NCBI RefSeq assembly: GCF_039545035.1
Contig: NZ_BAABRO010000001.1
Location: 372,001-436,000, forward strand
DNA: 64,000 bases
DNA from: Novipirellula caenicola
GTDB taxonomy: Bacteria; Planctomycetota; Planctomycetia; Pirellulales; Pirellulaceae
Reading direction: 5' to 3'
Below the pieces are notes generated by a model that saw nothing but the letters and a program-made list of their open reading frames with translations, ran no database searches and had not been told where the DNA came from. Of this stretch, positions 35,415 to 43,859 are shown in pieces; position 1 is the stretch's first letter; every line of letters begins with the position of its first letter. The translations under genes and the position numbers were made by a program.

Positions 35415-35517
35415 CAGGATAGGCTTCCAGCCTGTCACCGTGGGATAGGCTTCCAGCCCGTCAACGTGGGATAGGCTTCCAGCCTGTCAACGTGGGATAG
35501 GCTTCTAGCCTGTCAAC
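35414..35517. repeat. Four tandem copies of a 26-bp hairpin repeat
   Basis: Units of 26 bases at 35414, 35440, 35466 and 35492, each with GGATAGGCTTCCAGCCTGTC or a close variant. Each unit has its own small palindrome AGGCTTCCAGCCT. An inverted single copy lies at 62373-62396, and a related hairpin at 5240-5310. Confidence 0.85.
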
Positions 35518-35638
35518 AGAATCACTAACCAAGACAGCCACCGCAGCGAAGCTCTTGACGAGCTTTCGCGATGGGGACGCGGCGACGGTCGCTTCCTCTC
35601 CCTTTTAAACTTCATCCTTTCAACTTCGAACCGTTACC

Positions 35639-37357
35639 ATGGCCGCACGTCGAATTGGACAAATCCTCGTCGACCTCGGTTTTTTGACCGACGAACAACT
35701 CGAGATTGTGCTCGAAGAACAAGAGCAACAACCGGGTGCGTTGTTCGGTAAAATTGCCGAAGACATGCAATTGATTACCGACGAGCAGCTAATCCAAGCG
35801 CTCGCCGAGCAGATGTCGATGCAGACGGTTTCGCTTGAGGACGCGGAGATTCCGGTCGAGGTGCGTGAAAAGATCACCGAGACCATGGCTCAGTTGTACC
35901 GGATCGTGCCGATTCGGTTCGAAGAGGATTTGAATCGTTTGACCGTCGCCACGTGCGACCCTCAAAATCTGACGATTCAAGATGAGCTGCGAACGTTCTT
36001 GGGGTACGACATCGCGATGGTCGTGACGACCGAACGCGAAGTCTTGCAATACATCACCAAGCACTTTGATTCGGAATCCGAGAGCGTCGAGAAGTTGGTC
36101 GCCGAATTGGCGGACGACGAAGAGTTGAAAAAGATGGTCTCGGCGCTTGAGACTGAAAAATTCAACATCACCGACGCCGAAGCGCTCGCCGATTCCGCTC
36201 CGGTGCGAAAACTGTTGAACATGGTGTTGTTGTTGGCGATCAAGGATCACGCCAGCGACATTCACTTTGAACCGTTTGAAGACGAGTTCCGAATTCGCAT
36301 CAAATCCGAAGGCGTGCTTTACGAAATGGTTCCGCCGCCGCGTCACTTGGCGTTCGCGATCACAACGCGGATCAAGGTAATGGCGAGTTTGGACATTGCC
36401 GAACGCCGGATGCCGCAGGACGGCCGGATCGAATTGATGGTCGGGGGTCACCCGGTCGACCTTCGCGTCAGCGTGTTGCCGACGATCTTTGGCGAGAGCG
36501 TCGTCATGCGGGTTTTGGACCGCAGCGTTGTGAATTTGAGTCTGGAAAATGTCGGGATGGACGCCGTGACGATGAAGGCGTTCCGCAAGGCGATCGATCG
36601 TCCCAACGGCATCATTTTGGTGACGGGCCCGACCGGTTCTGGAAAAACGACGACGTTGTATTCCGCGTTGTCGGAAATGAACGACATCAAAGACAAATTG
36701 ATGACGACCGAGGACCCGATCGAATACGACATCGAAGGGATCATTCAAATCCCGATCGACAATGACGTCGGGGTGACGTTCGCGAGTTGTTTGCGAGCGA
36801 TTTTGCGGCAAGACCCCGACACGATCCTGGTCGGCGAAGTCCGAGACTTGGAAACCGCCGAGATCGCGATCCAGGCGGCGTTAACGGGTCACTTGGTGTT
36901 CAGCACGCTCCACACCAACTCGGCCGCCGCCACCGTGACACGACTCAAGGACATGGGCATCCAAGCGTTCATGATTTGTGCGACGGTCGAAGCCATTTTG
37001 GCTCAGCGATTGGTTCGCCGAATTTGCACCAAGTGCCGCGAAGAGACCAAGGTCAGCAGCAGTTTGCTGTTTGACTTAGGCATGGACCGCGAATCGATCA
37101 AAGGCAAAAAGTTCTTCAAAGGTGCTGGCTGCGACAATTGCAACAACACCGGTTACAAGGGCCGGATTGCGATGTTCGAGTTGATGCTGATGAACGATGC
37201 GATCCGCGACATGGTGATGAACAACGCGTCGACGGACGAAATTCGCGACTTGGCTCAAAAGGACGGAATGACCACGCTGCGAGAATTCGGCATGGGCTTG
37301 GTCATGGATGGCATCACCACGCTTGACGAAGTGGTCCGCGAAACGGTCGAAGAGTAA
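35639..37357 (+). CDS. GspE/PilB-family assembly ATPase (second copy)
   Basis: A 572-residue assembly motor. The N-terminal region (RRIGQILVDLGFLTDEQLE, then TDEQLIQALAEQ) holds an MshEN-type domain. The core contains ASDIHFEPFEDEFRIRI, Walker A GPTGSGKTTT (about 330-339), TTEDPIEYD, Walker B ILVGEVRDLETAE, His-box GHLVFSTLHTNS, then CTKC and CDNC zinc pairs and TGYKGRIAMFELM. All catalytic residues are intact. The platform gene follows 106 bases later on the same strand, so this copy most likely drives the pseudopilin system encoded downstream; the first copy may drive another or a joint machine. Spacing and shared orientation, not experiment, support that. Confidence 0.93.
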   Translation: MAARRIGQILVDLGFLTDEQLEIVLEEQEQQPGALFGKIAEDMQLITDEQLIQALAEQMSMQTVSLEDAEIPVEVREKITETMAQLYRIVPIRFEEDLNRLTVATCDPQNLTIQDELRTFLGYDIAMVVTTEREVLQYITKHFDSESESVEKLVAELADDEELKKMVSALETEKFNITDAEALADSAPVRKLLNMVLLLAIKDHASDIHFEPFEDEFRIRIKSEGVLYEMVPPPRHLAFAITTRIKVMASLDIAERRMPQDGRIELMVGGHPVDLRVSVLPTIFGESVVMRVLDRSVVNLSLENVGMDAVTMKAFRKAIDRPNGIILVTGPTGSGKTTTLYSALSEMNDIKDKLMTTEDPIEYDIEGIIQIPIDNDVGVTFASCLRAILRQDPDTILVGEVRDLETAEIAIQAALTGHLVFSTLHTNSAAATVTRLKDMGIQAFMICATVEAILAQRLVRRICTKCREETKVSSSLLFDLGMDRESIKGKKFFKGAGCDNCNNTGYKGRIAMFELMLMNDAIRDMVMNNASTDEIRDLAQKDGMTTLREFGMGLVMDGITTLDEVVRETVEE

Positions 37358-37462
37358 ACGCAGAAAACACCGCCGCGACGTTCCTCGTGCGTCGCCCAAC
37401 GTCCTGGCAACTTTGCCACGACCAACAACTTCATTTAAACCTTTCAACCTTTAACATCCATC

Positions 37463-38893
37463 ATGCCTGTTTATCAATTCGAAGCGATGGACGCGACCGG
37501 ACAAGAGATCCGGGATGAGATCGATGCGGCCAACGAAGAAGAGGCGCAAACCACCATACGCCAGATGGGGTACTTCGTCACGAAGATCTCCGTCAAGAAA
37601 CAGGCTGCGGCGAAGGCAGCAGGCAAGAAGAAGAGCGGCTCGATCGGCCGAGTCAAAAGCAAGTACATCTGTGCGTTTACGCGTCAGCTATCGATTCTGC
37701 AGGACGCCGGGCTACCGATTTTGCGGTCGCTAAAGATTTTAGAGAACAACGAAAAACCGGGCCGATTGAAGTACGCGTTGCAGTCAGTGTGCGAAGAGAT
37801 CGAAGGGGGATCGACGCTTAGCGAAGCGATGTCCAAATCGCCCAAGGTCTTCAACCGCTTGTACGTGAACATGATCAAAGCGGGCGAGGCCGGCGGTGCT
37901 CTGGAAACGATTTTGCAGCGGTTGGCAGAGTTCATGGAGCGAGCGGAATCACTCAAGAAAAAGGTCAAAGGGGCACTGATCTATCCTTGTGTGGTTGTCA
38001 CGGTCGCCTGTTTGATCCTGACGTTCATCATGTTGTTCATCGTTCCGACGTTTGAAAAGATGTTCGACGAGTTCGGGCTGACTTTGCCGCTGCCGACGTT
38101 GTTGTTGATCGCGATGAGCAACTACATCGCCAACTACTGGTTCCTGTTGATCGCGATGCCGGTCTGTTTCTTGATCTTCGTCAAACTCGTTCGCAAATTC
38201 CGGCATGGGCGAATCGGGTTCGACAATTTCATCTTGAAGGTTCCGGTCTTCGGCGGATTGATCGAAAAGAACATTCTCGCGCGGACAACGCGAACGCTGG
38301 GAACATTGATCAGCAGCGGCGTGCCGATTTTGGAAGCGATCAACATCACACGTGAAACCGCCGGCAATGCGGTGTTTGAACGGATCTTTACCAAGACGAA
38401 TGAACAGATTCGCGAGGGTGAAGTGATCAGCAAGCCGCTTGCTGAACACAGCGAACCGGGGTTCCACCCGATGGCATTGTTCTTCTGGGCGCTGTTTGGC
38501 ATGTTCCCGGGCGTGATGGTGTTGTCGGTCGCGATAACCGCACGCGGCAGCAAGATTGACGAAGCCGGGATGGTCGGCGCGTTGATGATGATGTCGACGT
38601 ACATGATCATCGGTGGCGGCGTGTTATCGGGACTGTGGTACGCCACCAAGATTAAATCAAAGGTCATCAGCGACTTGGTCGTCAACATGGTCGACGTCGG
38701 CGAAGAGACAGGCGAGCTCGATACGATGCTTTACAAGGTCGCCGACACGTACGACGAAGAAGTGCGAACGTTGACCGACAGCTTAACCGCGTTGATGGAG
38801 CCGATCATGATCGTGTTCCTCGGCTGTGCGGTCGGTTTTATCGTGATCAGTTTGTTTATGCCGCTGGTCGAATTGATTACCGGATTGAGCTAG
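37463..38893 (+). CDS. GspF/PilC-family inner-membrane platform protein with an extra hydrophobic insertion
   Basis: The platform of the pilus/T2SS motor, 476 residues versus about 400 in the family. First T2SSF domain: FTRQLSILQDAGLPILRSL, then MIKAGEAGGALETILQRLAEF and the first membrane helices. Second domain: RTLGTLISSGVPILEAI, then DVGEETGELDTMLYKVADTYDEEV and the final helix pair. Between EVISKPLAE (about 322) and NMVDVGEETG (about 405) there are roughly 80 residues where most homologues have about 20. The insertion includes hydrophobic segments (FFWALFGMFPGVMVLSVAI and MMSTYMIIGGGVLSGLWY). The N-terminus (MPVYQFEAMDATGQEI) is standard. Confidence 0.92.
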   Translation: MPVYQFEAMDATGQEIRDEIDAANEEEAQTTIRQMGYFVTKISVKKQAAAKAAGKKKSGSIGRVKSKYICAFTRQLSILQDAGLPILRSLKILENNEKPGRLKYALQSVCEEIEGGSTLSEAMSKSPKVFNRLYVNMIKAGEAGGALETILQRLAEFMERAESLKKKVKGALIYPCVVVTVACLILTFIMLFIVPTFEKMFDEFGLTLPLPTLLLIAMSNYIANYWFLLIAMPVCFLIFVKLVRKFRHGRIGFDNFILKVPVFGGLIEKNILARTTRTLGTLISSGVPILEAINITRETAGNAVFERIFTKTNEQIREGEVISKPLAEHSEPGFHPMALFFWALFGMFPGVMVLSVAITARGSKIDEAGMVGALMMMSTYMIIGGGVLSGLWYATKIKSKVISDLVVNMVDVGEETGELDTMLYKVADTYDEEVRTLTDSLTALMEPIMIVFLGCAVGFIVISLFMPLVELITGLS

Positions 38894-39001
38894 TTGCCGC
38901 TGGCACCTCGCATCGAGCGGCGGGTCATCCGGCCCGCCACATGCATCCTTGTTAAACCAACCGAACCACCACCCAAACTCTCTATTCCTTTTTGAAACGA
39001 C

Positions 39002-40093
39002 ATGAGCAGTCACAACATTCCGGTCAAAGCGACGCGTCACGGATTCACGCTTGTCGAAATCCTGGTGGTCATCACGATCATCGGTATCCTGACGGCCATC
39101 GCCATCCCGGCGGTCAACAACGCGATCCGCACCACGCGGCAAGGCGTGATTCGAATGGAGATCAGTTCACTCGAAACCGCGATCGAGAAGTACCGTGAAA
39201 AGTATGGCGACTATCCGCCTGATTTTTCGGATCCAGGTGTTGTCAGCCGTCATTACGGAAATCTGTTCCCGCGGATGTCGACCAACGACAGCGCGCTGTT
39301 GGCGAACCTGATGTCGGGCACCACGATTGATCGCGCCGAAGCACTTGTTTGGGCATTACGCGGTTACAGCGACGATATCCAGCGTCCTTTTACCGGCCCC
39401 GGCGGACCGCTGGTTTGGACGGGCAATGGATCCAATAACTACACCGATACGTCGGTAACGGATACTGACCGCCAAAACCCCGCCAATTTTCAAATCAACA
39501 GCGATCGCGTCAATGCGTTCTATGATTTCGAAGCCAATCGTCTCGGCATCAACACGCCGGATTCGACCGCACCGTTGACCGGAGCCAACCGATACTTGTC
39601 CAATGACGGCGACGGGGACCTATTTCCAACCTATGCCGCCCGATCCGGCGGCGCCCCGTTTGTCTACTTTGATTCACGGACCTACACCAGCAGTACGGGC
39701 GGATACAACGGCTACTCGTCGACGACCTTTGGATCGGTCCGCCCTTATTTCTCTGACCAATTCAATAACAACTCGACCGGGGCCGATTACGCAACGATCG
39801 ACGCTGCGTTGGCGGCGTGGAAGTTCATCAACCCCAATAAATTCCAAATCATCTCAGCTGGGCTCGATGATTCCTTCGGCAGCACCGTAAACACCGCGGG
39901 TGGTCAACCGGTCTACTTCCAATACCCCACCGGGGCGGCGATGGCTCCGTCGACTAGCGTTGACTCGCCCGGTGAACTTCTTATCTCAGGCGTATCGCGT
40001 TACCAAGAGTCGACGTTCGGTTCCAACTCGAACGCTCAGTTCGACAACATCACCAATTTCAGCAGCGGCACCCTGGCCGACGACGTTCCGTAA
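39002..40093 (+). CDS. Type II secretion GspG-like pseudopilin
   Basis: A 363-residue class III signal-peptide protein. The prepilin cleavage site is G14^F15 in RHGFTLVEILVV, with the conserved Glu at +5 (Glu19), followed by a hydrophobic helix. The ISSLETAIEKYREKYGDYPP stretch just after it is typical of GspG-type major pseudopilins. The large soluble part (Ser/Thr/Asn/Gly-rich, with FDSRTYTSSTGGYNG) is far longer than the 130-150 residues of classical GspG. It is 108 bases after the platform gene and on the same strand. Its assembly role is inferred from family and position. Confidence 0.85.
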   Translation: MSSHNIPVKATRHGFTLVEILVVITIIGILTAIAIPAVNNAIRTTRQGVIRMEISSLETAIEKYREKYGDYPPDFSDPGVVSRHYGNLFPRMSTNDSALLANLMSGTTIDRAEALVWALRGYSDDIQRPFTGPGGPLVWTGNGSNNYTDTSVTDTDRQNPANFQINSDRVNAFYDFEANRLGINTPDSTAPLTGANRYLSNDGDGDLFPTYAARSGGAPFVYFDSRTYTSSTGGYNGYSSTTFGSVRPYFSDQFNNNSTGADYATIDAALAAWKFINPNKFQIISAGLDDSFGSTVNTAGGQPVYFQYPTGAAMAPSTSVDSPGELLISGVSRYQESTFGSNSNAQFDNITNFSSGTLADDVP

Positions 40094-40184
40094 CGTCGCA
40101 AAGCTGAACGCGATTTTGCAGTTGATTTTAACGAACGACAAACGAGTGCACCTTGGTGTAAACGACTCGTACTAGGGATCTATT

Positions 40185-41324
40185 ATGAAGATCGAAACAC
40201 AGGACCATTCACACCGCCGCAACGGGTTCACCCTCGTTGAGATTTTGGTCGTGATCGTGATCCTTGGGGTCATGGGCGGCATGGTGGTGACCGCCACCCA
40301 AGGGGTCACCAATAGCGCTCGACATGCACGAACCAAGATGATCATCTCGGCTATCGACGGCGTGATCCAAGAACAATACGACTCGTACAAATACCGACCG
40401 TATCCGATCGTGTTGCCAAATTTTTCACGCACCACCGCCGGGTCGCCCCCTGTTACGCTGGACTATGAAGTCTTGGCGTACGAAGCGGCACGCGTTCGTT
40501 TGATCATGACGCGAGATCTGCAGCGAATGGAACTGCCCGACAAGATGTTGGACGTGGTGACATCCGGAGGCGGCGTCCAGGGACCGATCGCCATCACTGC
40601 CGTTGCCAACCAGGTAGCCGAGAACACCGATGGAAAGATCATTCGTTACTTCAACAACCCAGCCAATCCTCGTTATCAATTCAATGTGGTCTGGGATCCC
40701 GCACGCAAGGTCAAAACGTATTACGACCGCTACCAAGCCAATTCCACGATCGGTAACACCTGGACGAGCGAAAACGAAGGCGCCGAATGTTTGTACTTGA
40801 TCATGGCGACCTCGTTCGTCGCTGGATCGCCTGCGATCGATTCGATTCCCAGTGCGAACATCGGAGACACCGATTCCGACGGCATGCTTGAAATCCTGGA
40901 CGGATGGGGACAGCCACTTTTGTTCATCCGTTGGCCTGCGGGTTACAACGACCCCACCGGCGGTGTGCAAACCTCGATTCCCGATGAGTTTGACCCCTTT
41001 CGCTCCGACTTTGGTTACACCGTTGCTGGCGAAACCGAGCCCTATTCGCTCCGTCCTTTGATCGTCTCGGCGGGCAGCGACGGTGAATACGGCATCGCGA
41101 CAAGTGAACTTGTTGACTACACCACGCAGTCGTGGCCGCTGACCGACATGGATACCGGCAGCAACACTGCCGAAGGGGACGAAAGCCGAGGCCGAACCGG
41201 CACCTACAGATACCCCGATCCCTACGTTCGCAAATCGCCGCCGGCCACACTTCCGGGGGCGATCACCGACAGCGAGGTGGCCACCGACAACGTGACCAAC
41301 TTTGCATTGCAGGAGTCACAATAG
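40185..41324 (+). CDS. Prepilin-type pseudopilin
   Basis: A 379-residue class III signal-peptide protein: cleavage site G14^F15 in RRNGFTLVEILVV, Glu at +5, then a hydrophobic helix. The soluble part is long, with a WDPARKVKTYYDRYQ segment and a DTDSDGMLEILDGWGQPLLF stretch that resembles calcium-loop-like Asp-rich motifs in GspG relatives. The last base of its stop overlaps the next gene's GTG. Function as a minor or major pseudopilin is inferred; no homologue identity can be read from sequence alone. Confidence 0.83.
   Translation: MKIETQDHSHRRNGFTLVEILVVIVILGVMGGMVVTATQGVTNSARHARTKMIISAIDGVIQEQYDSYKYRPYPIVLPNFSRTTAGSPPVTLDYEVLAYEAARVRLIMTRDLQRMELPDKMLDVVTSGGGVQGPIAITAVANQVAENTDGKIIRYFNNPANPRYQFNVVWDPARKVKTYYDRYQANSTIGNTWTSENEGAECLYLIMATSFVAGSPAIDSIPSANIGDTDSDGMLEILDGWGQPLLFIRWPAGYNDPTGGVQTSIPDEFDPFRSDFGYTVAGETEPYSLRPLIVSAGSDGEYGIATSELVDYTTQSWPLTDMDTGSNTAEGDESRGRTGTYRYPDPYVRKSPPATLPGAITDSEVATDNVTNFALQESQ
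41311..41315 (+). promoter_or_regulatory. Shine-Dalgarno AGGAG deciding a GTG start
   Basis: AGGAG ends eight bases before the GTG at 41324. It is inside the end of the previous gene, so translation is probably coupled. Confidence 0.55.
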
Positions 41325-42502
41325 TGTTTAGCTCATTGAACCCACGATCGATCACGCGGCGAGCGGCCTTTACCTTGGTCGAATTGCTGGTCGTGTTATT
41401 TATCCTGTTGATGCTTTCGACGATTGCGCTGCCAACGGTGAAAAAGTTGCTTGCCGATCAAAAGGCAGCGCGAGCCGCACGTAACGCCGCGATCTTCATC
41501 GACGCCGCTCGCAACCGAGCGATTGCCGAGAATCGATACGTCGGCGTCCGGCTGGAACGGCTAGGCACCGGTTCATTTGGACAAGCCGCTTCGATCCGGA
41601 TGAGGCAATTGGTGGGCATCCCGCCATACACCGGAGACTCTGCCGACGCGGTGGCAACATTGCAAGGAACGCCGATTAGTAGCGCCGTCTTTCAGGCCAA
41701 CGATTGTCCGCTGTTAGCATTGAGTTCACGACTGCTGAACAACGAATCGGGCCCAGGGGTGCCGGACACATCCGATGACCATCTGGCTCCGATCCGGATC
41801 GGAGACTTGTTGGAATTGCCGGGTGGCCGCTCGGTGCCAATCACCGCGATCACTGACGACTCTACCGGAGGGACACCGCCAACTCAGGTCACCGTCACAT
41901 TTGATTTGAATGAACCGAATACCAGCGGCAACGACACGTTTCCGGGAACGGTTCGCGACCCGCGGGATGCGGCGGGAGATCCCGTCAAGTTTCGCATCCA
42001 CCGTCGACCGGTTCCTTCGTCGAGCATGACGTATTCGCTTCCACGTGGTGTGGCGTTTGACATGAATTACTCGGGCATTGGGATCGGCGGGAATCAATTT
42101 TCGCCCGACACCGATGCCGGCGAGATCGCGGGAGATGTCGACATTGTTTTCGACCCCAACGGCAGCGTGATCAGTGTCACCACCAATGTTTCGGTCAACT
42201 CCACGACCATGGGTTATCCCGTCGGCAAAATTTACTTGTGTTTAGGCGATAGCTCCGGCGTGATGGGCTCAGGCGAAAATTTGTTTCAAAACAGCGGCCG
42301 CACGGTGGCGAACATTCGCAGCCTCGAATCGATTTGGATTGTGATCAATCCCGCCAGCGGCCAGGTTTCAGTTGCACCGTTTGCCACGGTATACACGGCA
42401 CCGACGGACAGCACTAACCCTCGTGACACAACATGGGTAACGCCGTTGACCGAAGCCCGGTCACTGGCCAATGCCTCCGCCACTTTGGATTCCGAACCAT
42501 GA
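41324..42502 (+). CDS. Prepilin-type protein with Ala at -1 (GspH-like)
   Basis: A 392-residue protein, starting at GTG and overlapping the previous stop by one base. The class III motif reads RRAAFTLVELLVV: the residue before cleavage is Ala15 rather than Gly, with Phe at +1 and Glu at +5. The helix is followed by KKLLADQKAARAARNAAIFIDAARNRAIAENRYV, the pattern of GspH/FimT-type minor pseudopilins. A Gly-to-Ala change at -1 is often tolerated poorly by prepilin peptidases, so processing may be slow or absent. A long beta-rich C-terminal part follows. The next gene overlaps by four bases. Confidence 0.82.
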   Translation: MFSSLNPRSITRRAAFTLVELLVVLFILLMLSTIALPTVKKLLADQKAARAARNAAIFIDAARNRAIAENRYVGVRLERLGTGSFGQAASIRMRQLVGIPPYTGDSADAVATLQGTPISSAVFQANDCPLLALSSRLLNNESGPGVPDTSDDHLAPIRIGDLLELPGGRSVPITAITDDSTGGTPPTQVTVTFDLNEPNTSGNDTFPGTVRDPRDAAGDPVKFRIHRRPVPSSSMTYSLPRGVAFDMNYSGIGIGGNQFSPDTDAGEIAGDVDIVFDPNGSVISVTTNVSVNSTTMGYPVGKIYLCLGDSSGVMGSGENLFQNSGRTVANIRSLESIWIVINPASGQVSVAPFATVYTAPTDSTNPRDTTWVTPLTEARSLANASATLDSEP

Positions 42503-43779
42503 TAGGAATGATGAAATACACACGTCGCCTTGGCGTCACCCTTGTCGAAGTCATCTTCTCGATTGGCGTCATACTGATTGGCCTGTTGGGCTTGTTATCG
42601 ATATTGCCGTTAGCCGGTCATCGTTCCCAAGATGCGATCAGCTTGAATGTCGGTGCGGCCATGGGCGATTCGGTGGCCAATGAGGTACTAGCGCGTGATT
42701 GGATCAAAGAAGCCAATCTCGTCGATCTCGATACCCAAGCTGGGATCGAACGCAGTTTATCTGCGGGTGGTGGAACAACGGCGACGCTCATTCCTCCGTT
42801 TTGCATTGACCCCATGCTGGCCGCCTCGCCACCGGCGGCGATTACCAACACGTCGTACGACAGCGACTATTTTCCATTCTACATTCCCAATCACGATCCG
42901 CTGTTGGACCCGTCCGATGCAACCGCCGATGATTCGCCAGGATTCGCCGGTCAACCACGGATGTTGCGAGTGCGGTTAAGCGACTTTGCATTGACCGGAA
43001 CCAGCACCACCTTGACCGTGGCACAGCGGCTTGAAGCAGCCCGCACGATCGTGGAAAGCATTGACGATTTACAAGAGATTCGCCCCGGCGATCGATCGTT
43101 GCCCGCGACCGTCAGTGGTTATCAAGCTACTAACGATGCGACAGGATCTAACTTTGGCAAAACGCTCGCCTCAGGTGAGTTTTCATGGATCATCACCGTC
43201 GATCCATTTCCCGGCGACGAGAACGCATCGATGTCGGTGGTCATTCTGCGGAATCGTGAGCGAATGTCCGCGTTCCAAGTGGCCTCGGCAGACACGCCTC
43301 GTGATAACGCGTTGGCCGAACGAGTCGCACTGGTGACCAACCCCGTCGGATTCCGCGGCGGTGCTGGTGGGTCGGTGACATTGATTTCGGCGGGCAACAC
43401 GTTGTCGGACCTGCGTTCGGGCGACTGGATCATGCTTTCCCGAAGCACCGTGCCGACGACGGAGTTCTCGCGAGCCGAATCAGCCGTCCACCGCTGGTAC
43501 CGTGTCGCCGCAGTGACGAGTGATGCATCGATATTGACGCCAACGGACGATGACGAAATTACCCTTTCCGACGGCACCATCGTGACCGTTCCCGCGACCG
43601 GCGCGGGAAATCGAACGTCGACCACGGTGTGGGAAAAAACGGTGGTGCTCGATGGTCCGGATTGGCAGTTTTCCTCTGTCGTTCCGGGTGACGCAGCCAC
43701 CAACTCGTTAACCTACGCCACTTTGATGGAAGATGTCGTTTCGGTAACTGAACGAACCATATCCATCTCCGAATTCTAG
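42499..43779 (+). CDS. Prepilin-type protein (PilV/GspI-like)
   Basis: A 426-residue class III signal-peptide protein. The motif is RRLGVTLVEVIFSIG: Gly at -1, but Val instead of Phe at +1, and Glu at +5. Then come a helix (GVILIGLLGLLSILPLAG) and a region typical of PilV/GspI-like proteins, followed by a long soluble part with a PATGAGNRTSTTVWE stretch. ATG at 42499 overlaps the previous stop (ATGA), suggesting coupling; ATGs at 42508 and 42511 are alternatives. Exact role unknown. Confidence 0.8.
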   Translation: MIGMMKYTRRLGVTLVEVIFSIGVILIGLLGLLSILPLAGHRSQDAISLNVGAAMGDSVANEVLARDWIKEANLVDLDTQAGIERSLSAGGGTTATLIPPFCIDPMLAASPPAAITNTSYDSDYFPFYIPNHDPLLDPSDATADDSPGFAGQPRMLRVRLSDFALTGTSTTLTVAQRLEAARTIVESIDDLQEIRPGDRSLPATVSGYQATNDATGSNFGKTLASGEFSWIITVDPFPGDENASMSVVILRNRERMSAFQVASADTPRDNALAERVALVTNPVGFRGGAGGSVTLISAGNTLSDLRSGDWIMLSRSTVPTTEFSRAESAVHRWYRVAAVTSDASILTPTDDDEITLSDGTIVTVPATGAGNRTSTTVWEKTVVLDGPDWQFSSVVPGDAATNSLTYATLMEDVVSVTERTISISEF

Positions 43780-43859
43780 ACTTTGACCAAACTGGCACAT
43801 CGCTGCCGTAGCAAAAGAAACACAACCTTCTCTGAATTTCCGCCAATCGGGGCAACATC

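Noticed and set aside
35789-36811. A 340-codon minus-strand open frame opposite the second gspE/pilB
   Set aside because: Same shadow effect; no motif, and the sense gene has all its catalytic residues.
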